Both the position numbers and the translations under genes were made by a program. Shown piece by piece: positions 51,881 to 64,000 of a DNA stretch of 64,000 bases. Within the stretch, counting starts at the first letter, position 1. Every line of letters begins with the position of its first letter. The stretch covers positions 287,228-351,227 of the forward strand of contig VZRN01003162.1 of assembly GCA_013397935.1 (NCBI GenBank), read 5' to 3'. The notes beneath the pieces are model-generated. The model saw only the letters and a program-made list of their open reading frames with translations, had not been told where the DNA came from and did not search any database. Origin of the DNA: Dasyornis broadbenti (taxonomy: Eukaryota > Chordata > Aves > Passeriformes > Dasyornithidae).

Positions 51881-53472
51881 ACTGAGTGTGTACAATGATG
51901 ACTATCAGATGCCGGTTGGCTGGATGAATATAAACAGCAGAAATAGCTATAGTTCAATGTGTTTCCTACTAATACCTTGGCAGGTAGGTATCAAAATCCC
52001 AAAACGAGTAAGAGCAGAGATGCCTTGTTATTAATAAAAAGAGCAACTTGAGGGAGATGGGCATCTCTGACCAGAAACGTGTTTTAGGATTCCTGGGAAC
52101 GTTGAAGACTGAAGCAATTTGCCTTGGCAAACAAAGATAAGTGATCTACCATGCCAGTAAACAAGTTAAGCAAATGCAGCCCACAATTGCAGGGGGATGT
52201 GCAAGGAGAGCAGAACATGTTTTAAATCCAGCATCCCATGTTTAATGAAGCCATTATTTTGGGTTATAACTTAGTGTTTTCTCCTGGGATTTACAGCCTC
52301 AAGGATGGTCAGAGGATCCTCTGTGAAGCTACAAGCTAAACTGCTATTGCCACAGTACAGCTGGAAACATACAGGAAATTACCATAGGGCTAAGCGAACT
52401 TAGCCTGTAGTTATCCTTACCATCCTTATTCATTTTTTTACCTCTTTTCCCCTCAGAAAACTTGTTTATAAGAACATGAAAACAACTGGACCTTTGAAGA
52501 AATGCTACAGACCAGAAGGGTCCCACTCTGCCTTCCTGGCTTGTCCTCCCCCCATCCTGTGATGCCCGGCTAAAACAGGTGTTCAGTGATGAAAAAGGAA
52601 GCATTGCTCCTGAATGCCCAGAAGCATAGCCCAGCAGATCCAGACAAAAAGTCTTTTCATTCCTCATATATTTTTTTACAATGCAGCCATTGATAACAGC
52701 AGTCACCTGGCAGGGAGATAAAGGTTGGGAAGCTTTCCTTCCCAGTTTACCTGTCCTATATAATTGAGAGGTTTCTAACATTCCTTAAACTGTGCAACAG
52801 ACATTTCCTCCTTTCTGTGATATTCAGGAACACGGAATCAGAGAAGGTAACTTTTTTTCTTATTTTATTTTTTTAATAATTACTTTTTAATACTGAAAAA
52901 TAAACCTAAGAGGAATAGGAAATGCAGCATTTTCCCCTAAAAGGGCCGGGCTTCCCTATAGAGCTTCTGAATAGATCTTTTCCTATCTTCACTCTCTGGC
53001 TCCCTACAGATTTAAATTACAGAAGTAGAATATTTGTTCTCAAAGTAACCTATTTTTATTTAATTCACATGGATGTTTTGATCTGTCTCCTCTAGACTTG
53101 CAGCCTGAATAGCCCCACAGAAATAATACGGCTGCTAAAATGTATAGAGCGAACTGAATCAGGCCTTTCATTCCTGCCCAGCAAATATTCTCATAGCTCT
53201 CTCAGTCAAGTCATGGACTCTACTCTGCTTGCTCCTCTTTTTCCCATTTCAAGAGTCTCAAGCACTGTGAAACCAAAAGCACTTCCTTTAGCCTTAGAAT
53301 TAAGAAAATTAAATTATTGTATATTATAAATAGAAAATGCAAATAAAAACACCAGCAAAGAAATAGGCATCCAGAACCTTTCAGCCTCCAAATCCCAAAT
53401 GCCTTCAAAGAGTATAATGAACAACTTTGAGGTATGGAGTAGGTTTTCAGTAGCAAGGTAAAAATCCCTCCC

Positions 53473-53504
53473 ATTCATTCATTCATTCATTCATTCATTC
53501 ATTC
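53473..53504. repeat. Pure (ATTC)8 microsatellite
   Basis: Eight uninterrupted ATTC units; a potential length-variable marker. Confidence 0.97.
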
Positions 53505-54737
53505 TCTTCCTGGGAGCACACAAGCCATGCTCACTGTGCGTGGGAAAGTGGCACCAAGCTGTACTGTGACCAGAGATCCCACACTGCAATGCATCACACA
53601 CACCGAGCGCTGCCGAGCACGCTACAGAATTAGAGGGAAGGCTTTGTGGGCTAAAGACTCATTTCAAATTGGCTCAAGCTGCTCTTATAGGAGTAAGCTG
53701 GGGCTGTGTTGAAGCATGTGAGGGTAGAATATAACCTCTTTCTTTTTCCCTAAATTAAATTCTACATATAAAAGGCCCTATAAACATTTTAGCAACACCT
53801 ACCAGTATGTTCTAACACAAGTCGTTTTGGTGAAGGCTTTACATATGCATTTCTCTTCAAGCACACACTTCAGTCACATTTTTAAGTGCTCTGCCAAATT
53901 GAGGCTTGCAAGGGTAGCAACTATTTTTCTTTTTATATTGAATTTAAATCTTTTAAATGTTTTCTCTCTTTGCCTTCTCCTACTTTATGGCAGACCTCAA
54001 AACATACTTGAATTCTACTTAAAAGCCAAAATTTTCCCTAGATCCAAACAGAGATTATTGGAAAAAGAGAGGCAACTGGCTGGCTCTACAACTGTTCCAG
54101 CATCAGTCTCAGACTCTCAGGTAATTAGAGAGATGAAGTTAAAATGACATTGGATTTATGACAATCAATAAAACATAATTATGTCAGCAGAAAATATAAC
54201 CAAACACTGGACAATCTCCCTGGCCACAGAGATTTTAAGTTTCACTAGGAATGCTGGCTTGGTATGCACCCCCACTAAGCTGTGCTATAAAACAGCAGAA
54301 TAGGGATAAAATAATGAAATTCAACAGAGGCGTGGGAGGGTCAAAGTTAAAGCTAAAAGAACTGGTTTTGTTTTACAACCTGCTCTAACTACAGCAAACT
54401 TCTGCAGATAAAGCTGGATAGAACTTCCTGTCTTGAAATCTTCACCTTCAGTTTATTGTCTATACCTGCCTAGGGTTAAAAATGTGATTCATTAACATCT
54501 CTGGGTCATCCCTTGAAGCTAACAGCCATGTTTTTGTGTAAAGAGCAGAACAATAAACCATAAATTTGCATTCAAGAAGCAGCATGTAATAAGTGTTAAC
54601 ACTTAAATTTAATGTGAGCCATGTGTGCTTATTGCTACTCAAGCTCTGGCCACATTTCAGTCCCTCAGAGACAGATCATAAAATCTAAGTGAATATTTAG
54701 TTCGTGCATCTCCTAAATGTGTCTTGCAAGTCATATT

Positions 54738-54757
54738 AAAAAAAAAAAAAAAAAAAA
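54738..54757. repeat. Poly(A) run
   Basis: About twenty A residues; no element attached. Confidence 0.9.
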
Positions 54758-55196
54758 TCCCAATGCCCAGCTCTTAAGAGGAATGCAATATGCATTAGAA
54801 GAGAGATTACTCGCTGCTATTTTCCACTACAACTATACAGGGAGGTGGCAGGCAGTCTTTTCTGCCTGCTGAAAGATCATTTTCTCCTCAAACCATTTCA
54901 GGATCTGCAACAAGGCTGCAAAAATTATTGACTTTGTTGGAAATGTCCTGGGACTTCTGGGTCAGCTACATTCCAAAGTCTAAGATCAGAGAAAAATCTT
55001 AAACACCTACATCTTTTTCAGCCCACTCATCTGTAGGACACCATTTGTATAGATTGATATTGTTAAGCAAGCATTTAAGCACAGTTTTAAATAAGGGAAG
55101 TTTCTGTAACTTGAGCCTAGATATGAAATCCCAAATATTCCAAAACATGAAGTCCATTTGGGGTTTGGTTTGGTTTGTTATTTTTTCGATGAGTTG

Positions 55197-55250
55197 CTCC
55201 TCCTCCCCCTTCCTCCCTGCCTTCCCCACCCTCTTCCTCCCTCCCCCTTT
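55197..55250. repeat. C/T-rich polypyrimidine tract
   Basis: Some 54 bases that are almost entirely C and T (isolated G and A only near 55219 and 55228), followed by T/G-rich sequence to about 55330. Such tracts can adopt triplex structures; that is inference. Confidence 0.8.
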
Positions 55251-58200
55251 AGGTTTTATTTTTCTTGTTGTTTTCTTCTCTTGTTTCGTTGGGTCTTTTG
55301 GTTTGTGTTGTTTTGTTGTTTGTTTTTTTACCACTGATGGCTCTGTTAGATCTATTATCTAAATGATAATTTAAATTTCTTTTCAAATTAGGTGGGAAGA
55401 TGGAAACTCATACTTTGCAAGATAAGAGTAACAGCTTTTTAAAATACAGCTTTTTAAACTTATTATTATTTCTGCAGAACAAACAAAACGCACCATCGGT
55501 GATAAAAAAGCAGATGCTGAAAAGCACTAGTCTGCTGATCTATCAGTTTTGTTTTCAGAAAGATACTTGCTCTACAGGAAACTTCAACATGATTTATAGC
55601 ACCAGAGGTACAGCATTATACATGGACTATGTATAAATACATGTTTTATAGATCATTTGTCAATAATCTTTTTTCCTTAAAAGGTCATGAAGATACAGTC
55701 CCAATAAAGGCTGCTATCATATTTATGAAGCAAAATAATAATATTCTACATCTTGCAATGATTGTTTTCTTAGGATGATAAAATTTTTGAGCAAAGCATT
55801 CTAGTTAGCAGGGCTTCAAAATGACTACTTTGGAATTCTTGCTTCAGACTAACAATTTCTGAATCTGCATTGTTATTTTTAAAGTTTAATTACAGGAAAA
55901 ATAATTTTACAGTTTGTGGAACACCACTGCACTCTTCTCTCCAAGAACTCAATGACAAAACCAAAAAGATTTGGAGACAGTCTTTTCAAGCTGACAAAGT
56001 GCCAACAGAAAGAAATCTGACCCACTATTTGTCTATTTGTCTATTCTTCAGACATGCTTGTGTTTAGGAAAGAAACTTATCTCACTAGACTTTTAAATGT
56101 TGCAGTTTGGGATATGTTATATAAACAGCTGAGAAACAAATCCCTCTCCTGATGCAAGCCTGAGTGAGGAAAGGAATATCAGAAACGGCAAAATCTACAG
56201 CAGTCCAAAACTAAGTCTTGTGGTCTCTGTGGTAATCAGAACCCTCAGTCAACTCTAATCTGGATTTCTTTCCAGACAGGTTACTTGATCAGAGGTCTGA
56301 CTGGGATTTAAAATCTGAGATTAGGGAATTGAAGGATAAGAATGCAGAGAGAAATTACACCCCTGAATTTGAAGAAGCAAGGGGAAACTCAAAAGATCTG
56401 CTATTGCAGAAAAATTCAACTCATACTTTGATACACAAATGAAGAATCTTTAATTTTGGCAATGTTGTCACTTTTTCAAAACCACCTTCTTATTCGTAAA
56501 AGTAGGCTATTACCTTACTTCTACAAGGTCTTCCAGGAATAAGAATACTATGAATTTAAAGCACATATCTGTGATGATTATGGGAACGATCAAGAAAGCT
56601 GTAAGACGAGTATGGTCTGAAAGCAGCAATGGAGAAGCAGAGCATACAAATTGCTTGCTGACAAGTGAGGGGAATCAAAAGCCTGGGGTTCAACATCAGA
56701 GCACCTAAACAAAGTTAGGAACATGGGCAGGATCCAAGCTTGCAGTGCAGCAAAATATGAAATGACAGAACTGCCAATGCTCCGGCATCCCAGCTGAGGT
56801 GGAACATAAAACACAACTCCTTTGAAACATTAGGCTGCTTTCCAGGAAATGTATGTGGTGATGTCAGGATGTCAGGAGGCTGACAAAAGATAGTGATAGT
56901 TTCTTTCCTCCATTCAAATGGACAAGTTTTCTGCAAGAAGAGTAATTTTGCAGGTCATTTATGCTATTCTAGGAAATGGCTCTGAATTAAATCAAAACTG
57001 GTGTTACCAACTCTGCAATCGTTGTCCATGTCATTGTGCATGAAACAAAACAGGGGCTGAAAAAGCCAAGTATATTAAGTCAAAAAATAAATAGAAAAAC
57101 AGGCTAAGCAAAACCAGATAAGGACCAACAAGACTACAAACAAAGCATGTTAGAATTAATTAATTTTTTTTTTTCTTTTTTCTGCTGTAGAAACTCAAAC
57201 TGAATGCCCTTGTTACATTCTGTAGCACATTATACCTGGGTCTGCTGCAATTTTACCATGTGCCCAAAGGCTGCTAAAGTGAAGTAAATTACTGATGGCC
57301 TGTGGTGCATGGGGGCATGTGCAACAGACCTTCATGACACAACTGCTTCTCATCTCAAGGAAACACTTGCTGACCTAAGTCATCCCTTCTTAGCTCTGCT
57401 GTCCTAGGTAAGATTTGTTTAGGACAAATTACTACTGTTATTATATCATTTGTGCTTTGGAAATATAGAAATGTCTCCAACAGCTTACAGGAAAGGTTTG
57501 GGAAGCACGAATTCAATAACATTAGCAAAACTGGAAGCAATTATGTTGTTGCTTAGTGTGATGTTTGATAGGGGAAAGAACCCTTTGGGTTTCTGTGGCT
57601 GAATGTAAACATGATAGCTGCATACTTCCACAGTCTACAACTGTACATTTCAATTATAAAGTCTTGCAGAATTTGCATAATAAACTAAAGAGCATTGCAT
57701 TACACATTCTTAATTCATAAAAACGTTTCTAAAAAGAAAAGGAATTACAGACATAATAAAAAGTAAATGGAAACCAGAACTGATGACAGTTTTTAATGGT
57801 GATTCATGCTAACCATTTTATCTGTTTTGAGACTTCAACTTAGATCAGTCTATATAAGTTTAAATAGGAAACTAATAAATTGCATTGATACTGAGGTCAG
57901 GTTTCTGCAATACACCAAATGCTAAACTTCTAGTGTATAAATGTCTTAATTGCAAGTAAAACATAAATCTATTATCTTTACAGCAGCTGCAATCTGGAAA
58001 ATGTGCTCTCTTTTAATTTTGTTGCCTTATGTATATCTTATTAACCAAGAAGCAACCTGAATGAGAAATAAAGTTAAAAAACCCAAAAACTCAAACCCTA
58101 GCTGGATGATCAAGACAACTGTTTTTCTCACCCACTCTCCCCTGCCCTGTCATCAAATAAAAGTAAGGTTTTCTTACAAGATAAAATGGCCTCCTCTTAC

Positions 58201-60079
58201 AGGGCTTGCATAGCCAAATTCTCAACAGCAGTAAGTCTCCATTAGAGATGACTAGAAAGTTAAATTCCCAACCTCATCAAAATTTTGATCTTATTCAGCT
58301 TAAAAGTGAATAGTCAATGTTTGCTATAGGATATTAAACAAAAAATACGTAAATACACAAACAGATAAATTTCAGATCAAAGTGCTTTTTGTGTTTATAT
58401 AAAACACAGAAATTCTAAGCCTAAAGTACAAATGCAAAATTTGAAATGAGATATTTTATCATCATCAAAACAAGAATCTCACAACTCCTTGTTTTGACAC
58501 TTGTCAGTGAAATACTTGACAACAGCATGTCAACTTTGACATAATTTTCCAATTTCAAATAGTTTTTATTTTGAACATATTTTTACTAAACCTATATAAT
58601 ACCTGGTAGTATTAAACAGATTTCAGCTATTCTACTTTTCCAGAGTTTTTATATTGTTGTAAGAGGATTTATAATGCTTGGAGGTTTCAAAACACTCTAT
58701 CCATCCTCCTCACTTTCATCTCCTCTACCTCTTCTGAAATGTAGTCTTTTCTGTTTCTCTCTCTCTTTTCTAAATTTTACTTGACTAAAAAGAGCAGGTC
58801 TGATCCATGTGACCTAAAGCATGGCCACATCAGCTACTGAAACAGTGCAAGTGAGGAGGAAGCAATCTCTGAAACAAGCAGAAAGGGCAAGGAGGAGATG
58901 CAGGATAGGGCAGACGAGGATGGACCTAGGAACTCTGAAACCTGTTCTGCCATAAAGATGTTCCTTACGGAGGGCTTTGGGTTTATATCCCAGGGGGCTG
59001 AAGCTGAATTACAAACGCACATTGTTTTGCTTGCAAATTCAAACGTATTAACCCACAGAGGAAAGCAGAAACATGCAGCTGGAGAATATCATGGAGCAAC
59101 TACTGCAAAAAAAAGACTCATGCTGGCTCCCAGTTCTCTATGGAGGCCAATATCACATTTTCCAATGGATTTTTAGTTCAGCTGTTGACTCGTAAAAGAG
59201 TATGCATAGTGATGAACACACTTTAACACCTCACCCTTCAGAAAACACTGAATTTACAACAAATGATACTCGCCTTTTACAATCAGCCTAGTAGCAACTC
59301 TTGTGAGAAGAAAAGATGCAATTATTCAGCAGAGATGCAGTTTGCAAATTATGACTGAATGGGGAAAACAAAAAGGGAAGGCATGAATACAAGAAAAAAT
59401 TCAATAAAACTCAAAGTGCTTATTATTGGGTAACCACTGCATCCTATTCTGCTACTAAATGCAGCTGAAACTTCCAAGAGAATGTGCCCTATGACAGCAG
59501 TTAAGGAAAGCTGCAGTAAATACTATAAATGGCATTGCATCCCTGAAACATGAGCAGCCCTTTGACACAGTTCAATTGCATCTGTAAAGCAAAGGAACGG
59601 AGATCCTAGCATCAACTGTGACACAACATATATTTGAAACACTGCCAGAGAAAGGTTAAATGGAAAGGGTTATATACTCCCTTTGTGGAACTTTTCCTAT
59701 TCAAGTCAAGGATTGTTCGCTGAACAAAATGGCAAGAGATAAGTGATTCTGCCTAAAGACCAAAAGTCACTATGAGAATATCTTAAAAAAAATTATCTGC
59801 TTATAATGGAACATAGACAGTGTTCATATTAAAAGGTAAAAGTTCTAAACACGTAAGAAAAAACCTGATTTTAAAAGGTTTATTTCATGACATAAGAACA
59901 CTAACTAAAGTAACATTTAAAATGTCCTTATCTCGTGTACGTTGAAATCACATTAAAGCCACATATATCACTGCAAAATGAGACACAGAGGCCTCAAGCT
60001 AAGAGAGCCCTGCAATTCATGCTTGTATTTTCTGTAACTGCAGAGCTCAAGGTGAACCCCTGTGTACTTCACGCTCTCC

Positions 60080-60557
60080 ACACAGAATGATTCCAGATAG
60101 CTGGGTGAGACCTAGAAAGGTCACGCTGTCCGGCCATTTGCTCCAAGGCAGGAACAGCTGCCTTTTCTGACAGAATGACATTTTGGACGTATGTTTATCT
60201 AACCTGTTTCAGTGGTGAAGGCTACTCATAGATAATCTGTTCCTCTAGTCTTATCATAAATATCTGTCTTGCTGCAATTTCAGTCATTAGCTGATGCTGA
60301 ATACAAGTTATTCCCTCTGTGAAAAGGTCCTCTTTTACACACCTTAAGGTTGTTACCATGGCATCTCTTTGTTTATTCTCTGTAGCAGTGTTCTTTCCTT
60401 TTTTCTTCATGTGGCTGTCCTCAATTAGTCCATATATTTCTTAAAGTGTGGTGCTTGAAACTGAAGAGAATATGCCTGCTGGGATCTCACCAGGGTTGAG
60501 TAGAGCATATGCATCATTCCTGTGATGTCTTATACCCATCTTCACATTAATCCTTAC
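60080..60557 (-). mobile_element. Very old CR1/L3-like 3' end, minus strand
   Basis: The plus-strand text follows the reverse complement of sauropsid CR1 3' ends across nearly 480 bases: CAGAATGATTCCAGATAG, AAAGGTCACGCTGTCC (relatives: AGAGGTCATCTAGTCC), CTCCAAGGCAGGAACAG, CTTGCTGCAATTTCAG, CCTTAAGGTTGTTACCATGG, CATATATTTCTTAAAGTGTG, GTGCTTGAAACTGAAGAGAA, CTCACCAGGGTTGAGTAGAG. Order and spacing fit one insertion. Many substitutions and no surviving frame indicate old age, similar to the 32.4 kb copy. The right edge is approximate. Confidence 0.85.
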
Positions 60558-60905
60558 GTTGCTCTTGATCTATCGCCCCATCAAGATGCTACTTTTGAAA
60601 TTGTGTCTTCCACTCAAGCACCATGCCTGACTCTGGCTCTGGCCTCAGAACCTGCTCCATTTGCCTGTTTCAGAAGGTTGGGTCAAATCCAACTCAGAAA
60701 CACACACCAACACAGGGCCCTTTGGTTGAGGGAGATGAAGAAGTTACACAAGCTCTTTCAAACACAGACACTTAGCACAACTGATTGCTCAGTGTTGACA
60801 GCAAGGAGTGCTAACTGAAGCTGAGTTTATTGGTTGGATGAAAAAAAAGAAAAGAGGAGAAAGCGGAGGAAGTGTTCCATGATGAGACACAGCACCCAGC
60901 ACTCG

Positions 60906-60953
60906 CGTTACTTCAGGGCAATATTACACCCACAGACGTTACTTCAGGGCAAT
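60906..60953. repeat. Short tandem duplication, 31-bp period
   Basis: The 17-mer CGTTACTTCAGGGCAAT occurs at 60906-60922 and again, exactly, at 60937-60953. The 14 bases between the copies are not repeated after the second copy. Confidence 0.9.
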
Positions 60954-62750
60954 GTCTTGTGCTCATTTGTCAGAAGCCACAAACAAAAACAATCCCCATG
61001 TGCACTTATCACAGCCTCTCTACATACTTCTCTGTGGAAAGCAAACTCATAGGTTCTTCTTGTTCCTGCTGCGATTATGCAATTCTCCAGTTTAGTAAAT
61101 ACAGCATCTGCCAATTGCACCACATTAACACTCCCAGCTCAGCCCTCTTCAAACCTAAAGGTTGGATATAATTCCACACTGCTGGCAGGCTTGCAGCATT
61201 TCCTTCTACTGGATCATAAATGCTGCCATCAAATTACCTTTTTTCCCTTTGTAGAGAGTCCTCGGGAGAGATTACCTTAACCATTGCTGCCTTAAATTCC
61301 TTTGGAATTCATTTTCCTTAGGAAGCATGAACCACACTGGGAATGCAAAATACCAGTGACCCCAGCTGTGTTCGCAGAGTAAGAGACGGCAGCCTTGGTA
61401 AGTTTTGAAACTGGGGTTGCTACAGAGATTTCTTTTTTCCAGTGCTTTTAAGGTTACAAGCAGCAGAGCTGCTCAGTACTTCAGACAGTCCAATGAAACC
61501 ACAGGGACTTTTATAAAAAGCAGGGTCAAATGATGCTTTTATTTTTATCCTTTTAATATGAAATTTTTATCTCCTTTGTGGAGAAAAACCAGTAGGATTC
61601 AACGGAACATGTTTCTTGTGTGATTAACTCTATGCCAAATACAGCTATCACACAAGAAATGCAAATCCACTTTCCGGGCATCACTCCATAGCAGTCCTGC
61701 AGGAAACACAAGTATCATGTCCAAACCTCCATCTCCTGAGGTCTGTGCAGGTGTAGGAACCTGCAGCATTGCTCCACCAAAAATGTGCTAAAAAGTCCTT
61801 AATGAAAAACACTTAAGGTCTGTGACTGTTTTCCTCAGGGAGTCTCTCTTATCACCTGACATTATGCATGTCTTCATTTACCTCCTTCATGATCTCAGGG
61901 GTCTCTTCCTTGAAAGGAAACTGAACTGAACTGATTTTTTTTTTTTTTTTAGAGGAATCTGGTATTTAGTAACACAGTACATGTCACCAGATTTTGCTCT
62001 AAATGGCCTCTATGTGTTGCTAATAAATTGTTGACCAGAAAAAAAAAAATCTTTTCAATTTATAAAGACCTTTTCCTCATCTACCACATTTTTTTTTTTA
62101 CAGTGTAGAGAGATAGTTCCTCTGTTATTTATCATCAACTCCAAGTTATATGTCAGACAAAACCTAACCTCTGAGTCACGTATTTGCTGGAGTTTAAGTG
62201 CCTGCATGAGGATATAAACTCTGAACAAGAATATTCATATATTCAGAATATTCAGAGCCAAACAAAAACACTTCTTCCCAAGGGGTTTTTAAACTTTCAA
62301 TGAACTATGAGTATTGATCTTACTTTATATCTGTGGAAGTAAGTTTCTGTAAAACTGAATTAAAGACCTAAGTCGACCTCATTATAGTTTTAATTTACCC
62401 ACTATTTACTAGCAATATTTCAAACCACTCTTTCAGAGGAAATGACGATGACAAAAAGCACAAAAAAGGAGGAAGCAGTATGAAAGTTGAAAAAAAAAGG
62501 TGACTACTTTAGAGTGAATTCTTAGTGAAAGATATATTATATACAAATAGGATTTGCTCTCAAATCTATTGGTCACTAGGACTCTCTAACCCAATAGTCT
62601 CTTTTTACACATCAAGTACAGAAAAAACCCCAACTTCAATGCAGAGAAAATATACCTGATACACATGCTGTCTAATATTGTATTTCTTTTGATACTTCTA
62701 AGATAAAAGCCAAAGGTTCCAATGTGCAATGACAAAAGTTTGATCTCAGT

Positions 62751-62838
62751 TGTGGGGTTTTTTTGTTTATTTTTTTTTTTGGTGTTTTGTTTCTTTGGGG
62801 TTTTTTTGGTTTGTTGGTTTTGTTTTTTTATTTTTTAA
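62751..62838. repeat. T/G-rich low-complexity tract
   Basis: GGGGTTTTTT and GGTTT-type units, of the same kind and polarity as 37927-38104. Confidence 0.9.
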
Positions 62839-63318
62839 CAGAGTAAAGCTCAGGCAATATACAAAATGTTACTATTTCAGTAGTAGATAAATGCTAGATA
62901 AACACTCTTTAATAGCAGTTTATCCTATAAAAATAATTCTACCCCCCCACCTCCCCCTTCCAAATGCTGATGCCTGGAGACAGCAGCAGTCCAATGAATA
63001 TAAATTATATCAGGATTCTGGAAAGTACTTTGACACAATAAAAATTACAGTAACAGCCTCCTAATTCTGACTGATGACATTTGCAAAAGAATGCAACACT
63101 TTCAAGACTTTGTGGCAACACTTCAACAGTGAGCCCTCACTTATACAACTGGAAACCTTAATTATTTTGGGAGCTTTCGAGAGACCATCTGCTTTGCTTC
63201 ACTAAATTCATGCCCTATTCAGTTTGGCTACTGTAAAACACACACGCACACAAACTTTGTGTTTAAGAACCTCCACGCTGGATGTATAGCATTTCTGTCA
63301 GCAAAAGTGAAGTTCTGC

Positions 63319-63483
63319 TCGGGGCCAGACGAGGATGGATGGGAGGATGGGAGGACGGATGGATGCGGGAAGGGAGTCTGGCCGTGCGCGGCAGCCGCTG
63401 CGCCCTCTGGCGGGAACAGCCTCGCTCCAGCCAGTGCAGTCTCGCACCCTGGCAAAAAAAGTCCGGGGTTTAGAAACGCCCAG
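63319..63483. promoter_or_regulatory. Compact CpG-rich segment (small CpG island)
   Basis: By eye about 14 CpG dinucleotides fall in about 165 bases, in GC-rich sequence, whereas the rest of the window is strongly CpG-poor. It starts with a GGAT/GGGA minisatellite-like run (63331-63369) and contains the CTCF-like site at 63396-63414. CpG retention suggests an unmethylated germline state, typical of promoters or insulators. No TATA box or first exon can be fixed. A splice-donor-like CA|GTAAGG occurs downstream at 63555 on the plus strand, but this is weak evidence for a transcript. Confidence 0.55.
63396..63414 (-). promoter_or_regulatory. Strong CTCF-like binding motif
   Basis: On the minus strand the sequence CCGCCAGAGGGCGCAG matches the vertebrate CTCF core (CCASYAGRKGGCRS), with G in place of A at the third position as the only core difference. 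CTCF blocks enhancers and anchors chromatin loops; orientation matters, and this motif points to the minus strand. It sits inside the only CpG-dense patch of the window. Occupancy is not shown by sequence alone. Confidence 0.6.
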
Positions 63484-63966
63484 AGGCAGCCAGATAAGTT
63501 CTGGCAAGCCTAGAAAATTATTTCACTTGAATTGGTCTGACTTGATTTTCCCCAGTAAGGTAATTCCAAGGAGCTGTTAAAAAAACGCCTTTGCATTTTT
63601 TTCCGTCTCTGTTGAAACCAGTGGTAGCATCCTCAGAAATTCTCCCTGGCTCCCACTTTGCCAGGGCTTACTATATGTTTCCATTTCTTGATACTGTTAT
63701 TCCATTCATTTTCAAGAAGTTGTTTTGTTACTGAGTATTTGAAGAAAATCTCACAACAGGCTCCCCTTGAAAGTTTGCAGCTACCTCAAACATTTATACT
63801 TTAATTCTTTAAAGGTTTTTGCTGAGCTGATCCAAAGGGATATAGTAGGTGCTAAATAAAGTAAAACTTTGAAACATCACTTTTTATTTTGACTCACAGA
63901 ACCTGAAGTTGAATTCCTGGCTTTATATTTCTCCTCTTCTCACTGATTAGACACAATCTATCACTG
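63484..63966. other. Single-copy noncoding stretch
   Basis: Returns to AT-rich composition; no feature recognised other than the donor-like site at 63555. Confidence 0.4.
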
Positions 63967-63990
63967 CCTCCCCCCCTCCCCCCCCCAATN
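63967..63990. repeat. C-rich homopolymer with an ambiguous base
   Basis: Runs of C separated by a single T, then AAT and one N at 63990. The N next to a homopolymer suggests a base-calling problem. Confidence 0.9.
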
Positions 63991-64000
63991 CAATAGCAAC

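Larger units (their letters stand above)
49203..60079. other. Single-copy noncoding stretch
   Basis: About 11 kb without a supported gene or large retroelement. It includes the CRE palindrome at 49802, simple repeats at 51.1, 53.5, 54.7 and 55.2 kb, and the palindromes at 51.85 kb. The minus-strand 145-codon frame at 52344-52781 has no recognisable motif. Confidence 0.45.
60558..63318. other. Single-copy noncoding stretch
   Basis: No gene recognised. It contains a purine-rich patch at 60840-60868, a short duplication at 60906-60953, T runs (61935-61950, 62090-62099) and a T/G tract at 62751-62838. Confidence 0.45.

Noticed and set aside
52344..52781. 145-codon minus-strand frame
   Set aside because: No recognisable domain, no promoter or splice evidence; within reach of chance among six frames.

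Overview
The window is bird nuclear DNA, most likely from a perching bird (Passeriformes). It is AT-rich, CpG-poor and holds no protein-coding gene that I can support. The evidence for birds is the interspersed repeats: at least seven CR1 LINE copies, several recognisable by translation or by the 3' tail of ATTCTGTG-like octamers. The evidence for passerines is a SINE at about 49.06-49.20 kb with an isoleucine-tRNA-like head and a CR1-type tail, the architecture of TguSINE1-type elements.

Layout. 0.6-2.3 kb: a minus-strand CR1 with pieces of ORF1 and ORF2 but most of the reverse transcriptase deleted. 3.8 kb: a short plus-strand CR1 tail. 9.4-9.6 kb: an A/C-rich low-complexity tract. 12.5 kb: a palindromic cluster. 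12.97-13.00 kb: a 34-N assembly gap inside poly(A). 14.35-14.97 kb: a 205-codon open frame of unknown meaning. 15.8-16.0 kb: an old CR1 remnant. 25.55-25.79 kb: an AT island beside a plus-strand CR1 3' end. 32.4-32.9 kb: a very old CR1 3' end. 37.2-37.5 kb: another CR1 3' end. 37.9-38.1 kb: a T/G-rich tract. 40.04-40.73 kb: a pure GAAAA microsatellite of 137 units. 49.06-49.20 kb: the SINE. 49.80 kb: a perfect palindrome around a CRE. 60.1-60.6 kb: another very old CR1. 63.3-63.5 kb: a compact CpG-rich segment with a strong CTCF-like motif. The rest is unremarkable single-copy noncoding DNA, either intergenic or from a very long intron.

How the parts relate. There is no operon or gene cluster. 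The visible history is layered retroposition: degenerate CR1s (15.8, 32.4, 60.1 kb), then better preserved CR1s (0.6, 3.8, 25.9, 37.2 kb), then the SINE, whose last ~60 bases match the tail of the 0.6 kb CR1. Five of the seven CR1s lie on the minus strand. If the window is intronic, that weakly fits a host gene on the plus strand, but seven copies are too few to conclude. The most likely functional DNA is the CpG/CTCF segment near 63.4 kb. The most unusual structure is the 40.0-40.7 kb microsatellite. I found no evidence of a previously undescribed biological system.
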